The notes: generated by a model not told the origin, from the sequence alone. 64,000 nt of DNA from Flavobacterium beibuense F44-8 (GCF_000769915.1 NZ_JRLV01000018.1:1-64000), one strand, 5' to 3'. Shown: positions 1 through 8,915, counted from the first letter of the stretch. Numbers and translations: made by a program.

Positions 1-1003
1 GGTATTTCTGCATAAATTCATTTGCCTTATCGACCATGTTCCCGCTTCCGCAGAAAAACGGAACACGCTGGTGCAGTTCGGTTGGTTGGATTTCCATAAT
101 CCTGTTAAAGCCGTCTGAGGCTTTACCTCCCGCCTGCTCTGCAATAAACGCCATAGGATTGCACTCATAAAGCAACCTTAACTTACCTTTTGGCGACTTA
201 GAACTGGTAGGGTAAATATAAATACCTCCCTTAATCATATTACGGTGAATATCTGACACCAGGCTACCTATATACCTTGACGTATAAGGCCTATCCCCTT
301 CCTCTGTCTGGCAGTATTTGATATAGTCCTTAACTCCCTGCGGGAAGTGTACATAGTTCCCTTCGTTAATGGAGTAGATATTTCCGTCTTTAGGAAACTG
401 CATATTAGGGTGCGACAGGTAAAAAGTACCAATAGCAGGGTTAAGCGTAAAACCGTTTACTCCGTGACCGGTAGTATATACCAGCATGGTAGAAGTACCG
501 TATATTACATACCCGGCAGCAACCTGATTTACACCCGGCTGAAGAAAATCTTCCTTGGTTACGGGTGTACCCACAGGCGTTACTCTCCTGTAAACAGAGA
601 AAATTGTACCTACAGATACGTTCACATCAATGTTAGATGAACCGTCTAACGGATCCATAAGCACTACATATTTGTTATTATGCAGCCCATCTTTGCCCTT
701 TATTGTGATAAAGTCATCATTCTCTTCAGAGGCGATACCACAAACAATTTCGCGGTTTATTAGTGTTTGCATAAACGTTTCGTTTGCATACACATCCAGT
801 TTTTGCTGGTCTTCTCCCTGTACATTCTGTTCACCAAAAGCACCTACTATATCTACAAGCCCGGCCTTATTCACCTTATAATTAACCACTTTTGCAGCTA
901 ATCGTATAGAGTTAATAAGCCTAGACAGCTCGCCCGAAGAGTACTTAAACTCTTCCTGCTTTTCAATAATAAATTCTCCCAGTGTCTTGTTGCGTTCTTC
1001 CAT
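1..1003 (-). CDS. fbp: Class I fructose-1,6-bisphosphatase (3' end cut by window edge)
   Basis: Hydrolyses fructose 1,6-bisphosphate to fructose 6-phosphate in gluconeogenesis; cytoplasmic. The frame is open from an ATG at 1003 to the window edge (334 codons). The metal-binding block DPLDGSSN lies near residues 117-124, with the upstream acidic ASEEND near 91-96, both characteristic of class I enzymes. Near the end the frame still reads FFCGSG and NEFMQKY, which is where this roughly 335-residue family ends, so only a few residues and the stop codon are probably missing. It is divergent from the acetyltransferase gene at 1115, with about 110 bp between them. Identification is firm. Confidence 0.95.
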   Translation of the reverse strand, partial: MEERNKTLGEFIIEKQEEFKYSSGELSRLINSIRLAAKVVNYKVNKAGLVDIVGAFGEQNVQGEDQQKLDVYANETFMQTLINREIVCGIASEENDDFITIKGKDGLHNNKYVVLMDPLDGSSNIDVNVSVGTIFSVYRRVTPVGTPVTKEDFLQPGVNQVAAGYVIYGTSTMLVYTTGHGVNGFTLNPAIGTFYLSHPNMQFPKDGNIYSINEGNYVHFPQGVKDYIKYCQTEEGDRPYTSRYIGSLVSDIHRNMIKGGIYIYPTSSKSPKGKLRLLYECNPMAFIAEQAGGKASDGFNRIMEIQPTELHQRVPFFCGSGNMVDKANEFMQKY

Positions 1004-1092
1004 TACTATAACGTTGTAGTTGTGTTGAGGGCACAAATATCGATATTTTTGTGATATGATAATAATTTATTCTTATATAGCTAAATAGAATG

Positions 1093-1100
1093 TATTTTTG
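1093..1100 (+). promoter_or_regulatory. Candidate -7 element (TATTTTTG) before the GNAT gene
   Basis: TATTTTTG matches the Bacteroidetes -7 consensus TAnnTTTG. Transcription would begin about 1106, leaving a very short leader before the ATG at 1115 and disfavouring the in-frame TTG at 1109 as start. No clear -33 TTTG is seen at the right distance. Confidence 0.4.
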
Positions 1101-1114
1101 CCCAAATTTTGCTT

Positions 1115-1588
1115 ATGGTTATTCGAAAAGGAAAGAAAGAAGACATGCCGGCCGCGCTGGAACTTATTAAAGAACTTGCTGTTTTTGAAAATGAGCCCGA
1201 TGCGGTTGTGGTAACTGTTGATGAACTGGAACAAGACGGATTTGGCCCTAACCCTTTATTTAAAACCTTTGTTGCCGAAAAAGACAACGAGATTATAGGG
1301 ATGGCCCTGTTTTATTACCGCTATTCTACCTGGAAAGGAAAAACCATACACCTGGAAGATCTTATAGTTAAGGAAGCACACAGAGGCACGGGCGCCGGAA
1401 GCGCTCTTTATAAGGAGGTTATAAAGTTTGGCAAACAGGAAGGCGTGCGCCGCATTGAATGGGCTGTACTAAACTGGAATCAGCATGCTATCGATTTCTA
1501 TGAACGATCGGGTGCTACGGTTTTTCAGGACTGGTTAACAGTGCAAATGGACGAAGAAGGAATTACAAAGTTTACACTTAATTTATGA
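1115..1588 (+). CDS. GNAT family N-acetyltransferase (SSAT-like)
   Basis: Predicted acetyl-CoA-dependent N-acetyltransferase of 157 residues. The acetyl-CoA loop of motif A is visible as HRGTGAG around residues 89-95, following the beta strand ending LEDLIV. The stretch FYYRYSTWKGKTIHLEDL closely resembles the spermidine/spermine (diamine) acetyltransferase subgroup, so a polyamine or other small primary amine is a plausible substrate, but the sequence alone does not settle it. An in-frame TTG lies two codons upstream; the ATG at 1115 is preferred because it fits the candidate promoter. The stop overlaps the aspartate kinase start by 4 nt (ATGA), so the two are probably translationally coupled. 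Confidence 0.85.
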   Translation: MVIRKGKKEDMPAALELIKELAVFENEPDAVVVTVDELEQDGFGPNPLFKTFVAEKDNEIIGMALFYYRYSTWKGKTIHLEDLIVKEAHRGTGAGSALYKEVIKFGKQEGVRRIEWAVLNWNQHAIDFYERSGATVFQDWLTVQMDEEGITKFTLNL

Positions 1589-2841
1589 GAGTATTTAAAT
1601 TTGGAGGAGCATCGGTAAAAGATGCCGACGGTATTAAAAACGTATATGATGTTTTGCAGAAAGTAGGGCATGAAGATGTGCTTGTTGTTATTTCTGCTAT
1701 GGGTAAAACAACTAATGCCATGGAGGTTGTAGTCAAGAACTATTTTGATAAGTCTCCAGAGCTTAAATCATCCATACAGGACGTTAAGAAATACCATAAC
1801 CAGATACTACTTGACCTGTTTGACGATGAAAACCATGCGGTTTTTGCTGCTATCAACAGCCTTTTTGGTGATCTTGAGTATTTCCTTGAGCATAACAAAT
1901 CACCTAACTACAACTTTGTTTACGACCAAATAGTAAGTATGGGAGAGCTTATCTCCACTACCTTGGTAAGCCACTACTTTAACTACCGCGGACTTAAAAA
2001 CCAGTGGGTAGACGTAAGAGAGTTTATCAAAACGGATAATACTTACCGTGATGCAGTTGTGAACTGGGAACAGACACAGCAAAACATTAAAAAAGGCATT
2101 AAAAAGAAAATACTTAACATCACACAGGGTTTCTTAGGGTCTGACGAAAACAGTTTTACTACTACCCTAGGAAGAGAAGGATCTGACTATAGTGCTGCCA
2201 TTTTTGCGTACTGTCTTAATGCCGAAAGCGTGACTATATGGAAAGATGTACCGGGTGTACTTAATGCCGACCCAAGGTATTTTGACAATACGGTACTACT
2301 TAACCAAATCTCTTACCGTGAAGCTATTGAGCTTGCTTTTTACGGAGCATCGGTTATTCACCCTAAAACATTACAGCCGCTTCAAAGAAAAGAAATACCG
2401 TTGTACGTAAAATCATTTATCAACCCTTTATTACCGGGAACAAGCGTTAGCAAAGGGTCTGATCTTGAGCCGCAAACTTCATGTTTTATTGTTAAAAAAG
2501 GACAGCTGCTCATATCACTTTCATCACTTGATTTCTCTTTCATTATGGAAGAAAACATTAGTGAGATATTCAGCCTGCTGCACAAATACAAAATGAAAGT
2601 ACACCTTATCCAGAATTCTGCTATCAGCTTCTCGGTATGTGTGGACGATAAGTTCAATAACTTTAACGAACTTAAAACGATACTTTCCAAAAAATTCAAG
2701 GTGACCTATAATGAGGATGTTTCCCTTTATACCATCCGTCACTTTGACGACAGGTCGGCGGATGCCGTTACCGAAAACAAAGAAGTTTTGGTACGTCAGT
2801 TAAGCCGCGAAACCTTACAGCTTGTAACTCAGGATTTATAA
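1585..2841 (+). CDS. lysC: Aspartate kinase (monofunctional)
   Basis: Phosphorylates L-aspartate, the first step toward lysine/diaminopimelate, threonine and methionine. The 418-residue protein starts with the kinase signature KFGGASV (residues 5-11) and carries GREGSDYSAA near residue 200 and a DPR block near 230, as in amino-acid kinases. Roughly residues 305-400 form a C-terminal regulatory region that looks like ACT domains, so feedback control by an amino acid is likely. It is not fused to homoserine dehydrogenase. It overlaps the upstream acetyltransferase by 4 nt and ends just before a strong hairpin. The exact paralogue class, and so the symbol, is less certain than the enzyme activity. 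Confidence 0.9.
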   Translation: MRVFKFGGASVKDADGIKNVYDVLQKVGHEDVLVVISAMGKTTNAMEVVVKNYFDKSPELKSSIQDVKKYHNQILLDLFDDENHAVFAAINSLFGDLEYFLEHNKSPNYNFVYDQIVSMGELISTTLVSHYFNYRGLKNQWVDVREFIKTDNTYRDAVVNWEQTQQNIKKGIKKKILNITQGFLGSDENSFTTTLGREGSDYSAAIFAYCLNAESVTIWKDVPGVLNADPRYFDNTVLLNQISYREAIELAFYGASVIHPKTLQPLQRKEIPLYVKSFINPLLPGTSVSKGSDLEPQTSCFIVKKGQLLISLSSLDFSFIMEENISEIFSLLHKYKMKVHLIQNSAISFSVCVDDKFNNFNELKTILSKKFKVTYNEDVSLYTIRHFDDRSADAVTENKEVLVRQLSRETLQLVTQDL

Positions 2842-2846
2842 AAGCA

Positions 2847-2872
2847 AAAGCCCCTTTAAAGGGGCTTTTTTT
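2847..2872. terminator. Bidirectional intrinsic terminator
   Basis: Perfect palindrome AAAGCCCCTTT/AAAGGGGCTTT followed by a T-run, with an A-run on the other side. It separates the convergent aspartate kinase and MscS genes and can serve both. Confidence 0.85.
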
Positions 2873-3944
2873 ATTGTTCGTTTTTTCCTGTCGGTTCTGT
2901 TTCTTTATCCTTTAAACCTTCTTTCAGCGTAACCCTTGTAAAAGGCAAACTATCAGGATAATTCTTTTGGATAAACTCAATCAGTTTTTCCCTCACATAC
3001 ACCCTTAAATCCCATGATATGGAAGAATCACTGGAGCTCATAAGTGCGCGCAGTTCCATTACTTTTTCACGGGCATCGGTTACCTGTAATACATTTACCT
3101 GACCGTCCCAAAGATCAGATCCTTCCAACAACCTCGTAAGCTCTTCCCTAACCTTATCCACTTCCACCTTAAAGTCGGTATAAATGAAAACAGTGCCCAG
3201 TATCTCTGCCGAATTGCGGGTCCAGTTTTGGAACGGTTTCTCAATAAAGTAAGTGGTAGGAACTACCAGCCTGCGTTTATCCCAAATTTTCACCACCACA
3301 TAAGTAAGGGTTATCTCTTCAATTTTACCCCATTCGCCTTCCACGATAACCACATCATCCAGCCGTATGGGTTGTGTAAGCGCTATCTGTATACCTGCCA
3401 GTAGTGTACCCAGCGCCTTTTGCGCCGAAAAACCAATAATAATTCCGGCTATACCTGCCGAGGTTAAAAAACTAACACCAACCGAACGTATGCTTTCAAA
3501 ACTCATTAGCGCCACCCCAATGGCACATATCACAATAAGAAACACAACTACTCTTTCCAGTATGGTAAACTGTGTATATACCCTACGGGCAGCAAGATTA
3601 TCGGAAGCCGAAATATCATACCGCCTCACCAGTACCGCTTTGAGCACCTTTATAAAAATGATAAGAAACCAGGTAATACTCAATATAAAAAGCAGCGTAC
3701 CTATGTGCGCAATAATTTTTGCCGCGTTTACATTAAATACATCACTTGCTACACCAATACGCAGTGCCAGTGCCGAAATAAATATGATAAGCGGAATTTT
3801 AATACGATGGGCAAAATTTACAGGCAATATATTACGCGGGTTTTTACCCACTTTTTTAAGGATGTAAAAAATAATAGTGAAGGTAACTACCAGTCCGGCT
3901 ATACTAATGGCAATATATTTTAGGAGTGTTGTATCTATATTCAT
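2871..3944 (-). CDS. MscS family mechanosensitive ion channel
   Basis: Small-conductance channel protein of the inner membrane that relieves turgor during osmotic downshock. Starting at the ATG at 3944 gives 357 residues beginning MNIDTTLLKY; the longer open frame to 4070 is AT-rich non-coding-like sequence and was not used. Several hydrophobic segments precede the pore helix and the diagnostic MscS block with GIAGIIIGFSAQKALGTL, then QPIRLDDVV and the beta domain with VVPTTYFIEKPFQNWTR. The C-terminal tail is charged. It has no fused large periplasmic domain, so it belongs to the simpler MscS-like group. It is convergent with aspartate kinase and follows the SDR operon on the same strand after a 149-nt gap. 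Confidence 0.9.
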   Translation of the reverse strand: MNIDTTLLKYIAISIAGLVVTFTIIFYILKKVGKNPRNILPVNFAHRIKIPLIIFISALALRIGVASDVFNVNAAKIIAHIGTLLFILSITWFLIIFIKVLKAVLVRRYDISASDNLAARRVYTQFTILERVVVFLIVICAIGVALMSFESIRSVGVSFLTSAGIAGIIIGFSAQKALGTLLAGIQIALTQPIRLDDVVIVEGEWGKIEEITLTYVVVKIWDKRRLVVPTTYFIEKPFQNWTRNSAEILGTVFIYTDFKVEVDKVREELTRLLEGSDLWDGQVNVLQVTDAREKVMELRALMSSSDSSISWDLRVYVREKLIEFIQKNYPDSLPFTRVTLKEGLKDKETEPTGKNEQ

Positions 3945-4093
3945 AGGCAGGTATTTTAAAAAGTGACCTATAAAGTTAAAAAAACACACAACCCCATAGT
4001 AGGCATTAAAGATTATATTAACATAATTACCTGAAAAACAAAAGCCACCGCTAATAAACGGTGGCTGCACACAATCAAAAAAATATACAGAAA

Positions 4094-4834
4094 TTACGTT
4101 ACAGGATTCATTACGTTAAGTGCCTCTGCCGGATTGGCAAGGCTCAGCCTGTACACATCTTCAGTTTGCCCGGTACGTATTTCAAACCTATCGGTTGACA
4201 GTGCATCCAGCACGTCCTCAGCCACTATCGATGGTGCTATACCATTCTCGGCACCACCTATATCTTTAGAAAGTTCGGTATTAACCAAAGGAGGCATAAG
4301 CTCAAACACCTTAATCGAAGTATCTTTTAACGCCAGCCTTAACGAAACAGTGTATGAGTGTAATGCTGCTTTTGAAGCTGCATAAGTAGGCAGGTTACCT
4401 GAAGGCACATAAGCAACTACCGACGATACGTTAACTATAGCCGATTCTTTTTGCCCTTTTAGCAACGGAAGCAGTTTATCTGTAAGGCGAAGTATGGAGA
4501 AATAATTGGTAGTCATCTCATCTACCGCTATATCATAGGTCTTTCCTTCTGCCAAATCATGTAAAAGTGCCCTTCCGGCATTATTGATAAGAATATTTAA
4601 TTCGGGGAATTCTGACTGTATTCTTGCCGTTAACACCTCTACATCGTCAGCACTGGTAACATCTGCCTTAATAGCTGTTACTTTACCCAGTTGAGCTTTG
4701 GCTCTCTCCAGTCGGGCAGCATCCCTGCCTGTTATTATTACATTGTTACCCTGTTGCACAAATACTTTTGCCATTTCCAGGCCTATACCGGCACTCCCTC
4801 CGGTTATAAGGATTGTATTTCCTGTTGTTTTCAT
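4094..4834 (-). CDS. Short-chain dehydrogenase/reductase (DltE-like SDR)
   Basis: NAD(P)-dependent oxidoreductase of the classical SDR type, 246 residues. Visible are the nucleotide-binding TGGSAGIG (11-18), NNAG (84-87), the catalytic serines in VNVSS (134-138) and the YAASK pair Tyr151/Lys155. It resembles the DltE-type subgroup more than FabG. It is the last gene of the five-gene operon with tetR, thiolase, thioesterase and beta-ketoacyl synthase (19-nt gap after the synthase), which suggests it reduces a beta-keto or related acyl intermediate; that role is inference. Confidence 0.85.
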   Translation of the reverse strand: MKTTGNTILITGGSAGIGLEMAKVFVQQGNNVIITGRDAARLERAKAQLGKVTAIKADVTSADDVEVLTARIQSEFPELNILINNAGRALLHDLAEGKTYDIAVDEMTTNYFSILRLTDKLLPLLKGQKESAIVNVSSVVAYVPSGNLPTYAASKAALHSYTVSLRLALKDTSIKVFELMPPLVNTELSKDIGGAENGIAPSIVAEDVLDALSTDRFEIRTGQTEDVYRLSLANPAEALNVMNPVT

Positions 4835-4853
4835 ATTTAAAGTTTTTTAAAGA

Positions 4854-6101
4854 TTAATAAGGTTTTTTAAAAATGGTACTTGCCGTATGTCCGCCAAAGC
4901 CAAAAGTGTTGTTAAGTACATAATCCACTTTGGTGTTTACCGCTTTCCCGGTAATTATATTGAGTCCCTGCGGAATATCAGGATCTATGTTTTTGGTATT
5001 TATAGTAGGCGGAATAATATTGTTATGCACCGCCATTACACTGATTATACTTTCTATAGCCCCGGCAGCGCCAAGCAAGTGCCCCGTCATGGACTTAGTA
5101 GCACTAATGGCAGGTTTATGTTCACCAAAAAGGGTATTTACCGCCACAAGCTCACTTATATCACCAAGCGGGGTTGACGTGGCGTGTGTATTTACATAAT
5201 CAATAACATCAGGGGTAAGATTTGCATCTTTTAGGGCTTTTTGCATCCCTAACAGCGCACCTATACCATCGGCGGGAGTAGCCGTTAAATGATAGGCATC
5301 GGCAGCCATGCCACCCCCTGCAAGCTCAGCATATATTTTCGCTCCTCGGTTAACCGCATGCTCCCATTCTTCCAGTATAAGAGCTCCGGCACCTTCACCA
5401 GCCAGAAAACCATCCCTTTCTGCATCAAAAGGCCTTGAGGCAGCTTCAGGGTCATCATTGCGTTTTGAAAGCGCCTGAGAGGCACTAAATCCTCCTATGG
5501 ATGCCGGAGTAAGTGCTGCTTCGCTCCCTCCCGCTATCATAACATTTGCCCTGCCCAGCCTAATAGCATCATAAGCGGCAATAATAGCAGTGTTAGAAGA
5601 AGCACAGGCCGAAACCGTTGCATAGTTGGGACCATGTAACCCGTTTCTTATAGATATTACGCCCGCAGCAATATCCACAATCATTTTAGGAATAAAGTAA
5701 GGGTTAAAGCGTGGTGTACCGTCTCCCGAATGGAATTCGCTTAACTGTTCTTCAAAAGTGCTTATCCCCCCGTTACCTGAAGCCCATATTACCCCGATAT
5801 CAAACTTCTGTTCGCGGGACATATTACCAAAATCCAGCTTCGCATCCTGTATAGCCTCATCTGTAGCAGCTATGGCATATTGTGTAAAAAGGTCGTACTT
5901 TCTTACTTCTTTCCTTTCAAAATACTCTAACGGATCAAAACCTTTAACCTCACAGGCAAACTGCGTTTTGAATTTTGATGCATCAAACTTTGTGATTGGA
6001 CCCGCACCGCTTTTTCCGGCTACTATGTTTTCCCAAAACTCCTCAACCGAATTCCCCAATGGGGTAATGGCGCCCAACCCTGTTATTGCTACTCTTCTCA
6101 T
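4854..6101 (-). CDS. Beta-ketoacyl-ACP synthase II family (FabF-like)
   Basis: Condensing enzyme that would extend an acyl thioester with malonyl-ACP. It is 415 residues, the normal KAS II length. The nucleophile is Cys166 in VSACASSNTAI, and the two active-site histidines lie in NTHATSTPLGD (about residue 305) and KSMTGHLLGAAG (about 342), so all three catalytic residues are present. It overlaps the thioesterase gene by 4 nt. The neighbours (thiolase, hotdog thioesterase, SDR, TetR) are not the standard fab cluster with acpP and fabG, so it may be a second, conditionally expressed synthase instead of the housekeeping FabF; hence no gene symbol. Confidence 0.88.
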   Translation of the reverse strand: MRRVAITGLGAITPLGNSVEEFWENIVAGKSGAGPITKFDASKFKTQFACEVKGFDPLEYFERKEVRKYDLFTQYAIAATDEAIQDAKLDFGNMSREQKFDIGVIWASGNGGISTFEEQLSEFHSGDGTPRFNPYFIPKMIVDIAAGVISIRNGLHGPNYATVSACASSNTAIIAAYDAIRLGRANVMIAGGSEAALTPASIGGFSASQALSKRNDDPEAASRPFDAERDGFLAGEGAGALILEEWEHAVNRGAKIYAELAGGGMAADAYHLTATPADGIGALLGMQKALKDANLTPDVIDYVNTHATSTPLGDISELVAVNTLFGEHKPAISATKSMTGHLLGAAGAIESIISVMAVHNNIIPPTINTKNIDPDIPQGLNIITGKAVNTKVDYVLNNTFGFGGHTASTIFKKPY

Positions 6102-6535
6102 GATTTCGGTATTTCTGTTTTTATCAGATTGGTATACCCCTTAGCCAAAAGTTTTGATTTGTTTGCTGTCCAAACCTCACATTGGGCATTTACAATCTGT
6201 TTTCCTTTTTTTATGATGTGGCTTATGGCTATAATCTCATTCCCTTCCCTTGCCGGAGCAAAATAGTCTATCGCCAGGTTAACGGTTACATGAAAAAAAG
6301 GCTCGCCAAGGCTTATAAGCGTAGCACCAATGGCATCGTCTATAATAGCGGCGGTAACCCCACCGTGCATAGTTCCAAACGGATTAGTCATTTCCTTTCT
6401 TACCGTATACTGAAACGTAAGGCTACCCGGCTCTACCGAGACCATAACAGGATTAAGCCAGTTCATGAATGGCGATGGCGAATTCTCTATTTTCTTTCCT
6501 AAATACTGTTTTAAAAACTCTGTTGCTTTATCCAT
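6098..6535 (-). CDS. Hotdog-fold acyl-CoA thioesterase (PaaI family)
   Basis: Likely cleaves acyl-CoA thioesters in the cytoplasm. The 145-residue protein has the PaaI-type hotdog motif NPFGTMHGGVTAAIIDD (51-67), in which the HGG loop and the following Asp form the active site. It begins 2 nt after the thiolase stop codon and overlaps the beta-ketoacyl synthase start by 4 nt, so it is tightly co-translated in the operon. Substrate chain length cannot be told from sequence. Confidence 0.85.
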   Translation of the reverse strand: MDKATEFLKQYLGKKIENSPSPFMNWLNPVMVSVEPGSLTFQYTVRKEMTNPFGTMHGGVTAAIIDDAIGATLISLGEPFFHVTVNLAIDYFAPAREGNEIIAISHIIKKGKQIVNAQCEVWTANKSKLLAKGYTNLIKTEIPKS

Positions 6536-6537
6536 AC

Positions 6538-7701
6538 TTACTGTAGATTTTCTATTACCAATGCCGAAGCGCCTCCGCCTCCGTTACAAATAGCTGCTAC
6601 ACCATATTTACCACCTTCCTGTTTTAAGACCGAAAGTAACGTAACCACTATTCTTGCTCCCGAAGCTCCTATAGGGTGCCCCATAGCAACACCACCACCG
6701 TAAACATTTATTTTTTCCATATCCAAACCCAAAATTTTGGCATTGGCGAGTATAACAGCCGCATAAGCCTCATTGATTTCATAATAGTCAATATCCTCTT
6801 TGGTAAGTCGTGCCTGTTGTAACGCCTTTGGTATTGCAACAGACGGTGAAGTGGTAAACCATTCGGGAGCCTGTGCAGCATCGGCATACCCTTTAATCTT
6901 TGCAAGCGGTTTAAGATTGTATTCTTTCACGACCTCTTCAGACACTAATAACAGTGCCGCAGCACCATCGTTAAGGTTACTGGCATTGGCTGCTGTTATA
7001 GTACCGCCTTCCTCAAAAACAGGTTTTAGCCTGGCTACCTTTTCCGGAATAAGCTTAAAAATATCCTCATCGCTGTTAATTACGTTACCATTAACCTCAA
7101 TCGGAATTATCTCATCACTAAACTTACCCGCATTAAATGCATCCGCTGCCCTTTTGTATGACTTTAAAGCATAGTCATCCTGTTGCTCCCTGGTAAGCTT
7201 GTACTCCCTTGCACATATCTCGGCAGCATTCCCCATGTGAAAGCCGTTATAAACATCGGTAAGACCGTCTTTAAGTAAACCGTCGGTAACCTGAGTATGA
7301 CCAAGTTTGGTACTTTTACGTCCGTCTATATAATGCGGAACATTGCTCATGCTCTCCATACCCCCGGCTACAACTACATTATTCACACCTAGCTGTACCT
7401 GCTGGGCTGCGGTAATCACAGCCTTTAACCCCGATGCACATACCTTGTTTACGGTAGTAGCATCGGCATCCACAGGAATTCCTGCAAAAACAGCCGCCTG
7501 CCTTGCGGGAGACTGACCTAAATTTGCCGAAAGCACATTACCCATGTAAACCGCCTCTACCTTATCAGCAGGCAATTTAACATCGTTCATTATAGCCTCT
7601 ATGGCTGTTTTTCCTAATTGTGTTGCTGTAAAACCTGAAAGGCTCCCTAAAAAACCTCCAACAGGTGTTCTTTTTGCGGCAACTATAAATACATCTTTCA
7701 T
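6538..7701 (-). CDS. Acetyl-CoA C-acetyltransferase (thiolase II)
   Basis: Condenses two acetyl-CoA to acetoacetyl-CoA, or cleaves 3-ketoacyl-CoA in reverse. It is 387 residues. The acyl-accepting cysteine is Cys88 in NKVCASGLKAV, the conserved histidine is in GHPIGASGAR, and the second cysteine is in AICNGGGGASA near the C-terminus; GGMESMSNVPH is also present. This resembles biosynthetic or short-chain thiolases (AtoB/PhaA type). It is the first structural gene after the TetR regulator, with a 16-bp operator palindrome in the 46-nt gap just upstream of its ATG. Confidence 0.92.
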   Translation of the reverse strand: MKDVFIVAAKRTPVGGFLGSLSGFTATQLGKTAIEAIMNDVKLPADKVEAVYMGNVLSANLGQSPARQAAVFAGIPVDADATTVNKVCASGLKAVITAAQQVQLGVNNVVVAGGMESMSNVPHYIDGRKSTKLGHTQVTDGLLKDGLTDVYNGFHMGNAAEICAREYKLTREQQDDYALKSYKRAADAFNAGKFSDEIIPIEVNGNVINSDEDIFKLIPEKVARLKPVFEEGGTITAANASNLNDGAAALLLVSEEVVKEYNLKPLAKIKGYADAAQAPEWFTTSPSVAIPKALQQARLTKEDIDYYEINEAYAAVILANAKILGLDMEKINVYGGGVAMGHPIGASGARIVVTLLSVLKQEGGKYGVAAICNGGGGASALVIENLQ

Positions 7702-7714
7702 ATTTTATTTATTT

Positions 7715-7730
7715 TATACCGATCGGTATA
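7715..7730. promoter_or_regulatory. TetR operator palindrome between tetR and the thiolase gene
   Basis: TATACCGATCGGTATA is a perfect 16-bp palindrome 14 nt upstream of the thiolase ATG. Its core ATACCnATCGGTAT recurs in the promoter of the adjacent tetR (8364-8383), which makes it a specific operator and not a chance palindrome. No clear TAnnTTTG promoter is seen here. Confidence 0.75.
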
Positions 7731-7747
7731 TTTTATAGTAAAAAAAT

Positions 7748-8338
7748 TTATATCGCTATTTCATCAATAATTTTTTCAGCGTGGCGCATCGCTGCGTTAA
7801 GGGTATTAATTTTTCCGGTAACCTTTACCAGCATCACTCCGCCTTCAATAAGTGCCAGTAATGTCCAGGCAAAAGCATCGGTATCCACATCAGGGTTTAT
7901 CTTACCTTCTTCCTTACCCGCATTTACAATACTTACAATACTGCTGTGCCACTTTCTTATAGCCGCAACCACATTTTCGCGCAGTTCCACATGGGTATCA
8001 TCTACCTCAGTAGCCGAGTTAAGCACCGGGCACCCCCAGCGTAAAACAGGATTCTCGGTAAAGTTTGAAAAAATAGTAATGTATACTTTAAGCTTCTTAA
8101 TAGGATCAGGCTCGTTATTAATGCGCTGCTCAACCCAGTCTGACAATAAACTGAAATTATAATTAAAGGCGGCGACTGCAACTTCATCTTTATTTTTGAA
8201 GTTACCATAAATACTACCTTTAGTAAGACCTGTAGCCTCGGTTAAATCAGACAACGACGTACCGGCATAACCTTTCCTGTTAAAAATAGGTGCCGTTTTT
8301 TCTATAATAAACTGTCGTGTTCTATCTGCCTTACTCAT
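7748..8338 (-). CDS. TetR/AcrR family transcriptional regulator of the thiolase operon
   Basis: Ligand-responsive repressor of 196 residues. The N-terminal helix-turn-helix reads TSLSDLTEATGLTKGSIYGNF (about residues 27-47), followed by the KDEVAVAAF start of the effector domain. The ATG at 8338 (MSKADRT) is preferred over an in-frame TTG 8 codons upstream, because that TTG lies within about 25 nt of the promoter -7 element. It heads a five-gene minus-strand operon. Matching palindromes lie in its own promoter and before the thiolase, so autoregulation plus control of the downstream genes is the natural reading. The ligand is probably an acyl-CoA or fatty acid, judged only from the regulated genes. 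Confidence 0.88.
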   Translation of the reverse strand: MSKADRTRQFIIEKTAPIFNRKGYAGTSLSDLTEATGLTKGSIYGNFKNKDEVAVAAFNYNFSLLSDWVEQRINNEPDPIKKLKVYITIFSNFTENPVLRWGCPVLNSATEVDDTHVELRENVVAAIRKWHSSIVSIVNAGKEEGKINPDVDTDAFAWTLLALIEGGVMLVKVTGKINTLNAAMRHAEKIIDEIAI

Positions 8339-8359
8339 GTTAGCCTCAAATTGGAACAA

Positions 8360-8391
8360 CAAAATTATACCAATCGGTATAATCTACCAAA
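8360..8391 (-). promoter_or_regulatory. Bacteroidetes-type promoter with embedded TetR operator
   Basis: On the minus strand TTTG (8391-8388), a 20-nt spacer and TAATTTTG (8367-8360) match the TTTG-N-TAnnTTTG consensus exactly. The near-perfect palindrome ATTATACC-AATC-GGTATAAT (8364-8383, 18 of 20 positions symmetric) fills the spacer and touches the -7 element, so bound repressor would exclude RNA polymerase. Confidence 0.75.
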
Positions 8392-8512
8392 TTTTTAACG
8401 CTTTTTTTTAGAATGCCCACTGCAAAAGCTATTCAATAATTTCGTAAATTGCAGAGACCGCAACACATTTGAAGCGGATAATTTAAATGAAATAACCTTA
8501 AATTTCAGAATT

Positions 8513-8827
8513 ATGCAAATTAACATAAACACCAACAACCACGTTGAGGGAAGCCAAAGAATGAAAGACTACTTTCAAGGACTAGTAGCCGATTCATTAA
8601 AACGTTTTGAAGATAAAGTAACCCGAGTAGAAGTTCACCTAGGTGATGAAAACAGCCATAAAGAAGGCGATACAGATAAAAAATGTACTATTGAGGCACG
8701 TATTGCAGGCATGCAGCCTGTTGCTGTTACAAACCACTCTAATACTGTTGAGAAGGCTGTAGACGGAGCAATTGACAAAATCAAGAAGGTACTGGATACT
8801 ACTTTCGACAAAATGAGAGCGCACTAA
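8513..8827 (+). CDS. Ribosome hibernation factor, short HPF/RaiA family
   Basis: Binds the 30S decoding region and helps inactivate ribosomes under stress or in stationary phase. The 104-residue protein has the short-form length without the C-terminal dimerisation domain of long HPF. It begins MQININTNNH and keeps the family pattern of a beta strand, RFEDKVTRVEVHL, a basic TIEARI strand, then VEKAVDGAIDKIKKVLD. It is monocistronic, divergent from the tetR operon and followed by a hairpin. Confidence 0.9.
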   Translation: MQININTNNHVEGSQRMKDYFQGLVADSLKRFEDKVTRVEVHLGDENSHKEGDTDKKCTIEARIAGMQPVAVTNHSNTVEKAVDGAIDKIKKVLDTTFDKMRAH

Positions 8828-8849
8828 TAAGCTAAATAATTTACCATGA

Positions 8850-8884
8850 AAAAAGCCGCCCGGGATACCGGAGCGGCTTTTTAA
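8850..8884. terminator. Intrinsic terminator after the HPF gene
   Basis: AAAAGCCGC and GCGGCTTTT arms enclose a CCGG-rich inner stem and are followed by T residues. It lies between the convergent HPF and DUF6029 genes and could act on both strands. Confidence 0.8.
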
Positions 8885-8915
8885 GTTAAGTATGTAAAGT
8901 ATAGTAGTTTTAAAA

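Noticed and set aside
3367..3867. 166-codon plus-strand frame inside the MscS gene
   Set aside because: Antisense shadow of a well-supported channel gene; no family resemblance of its own.
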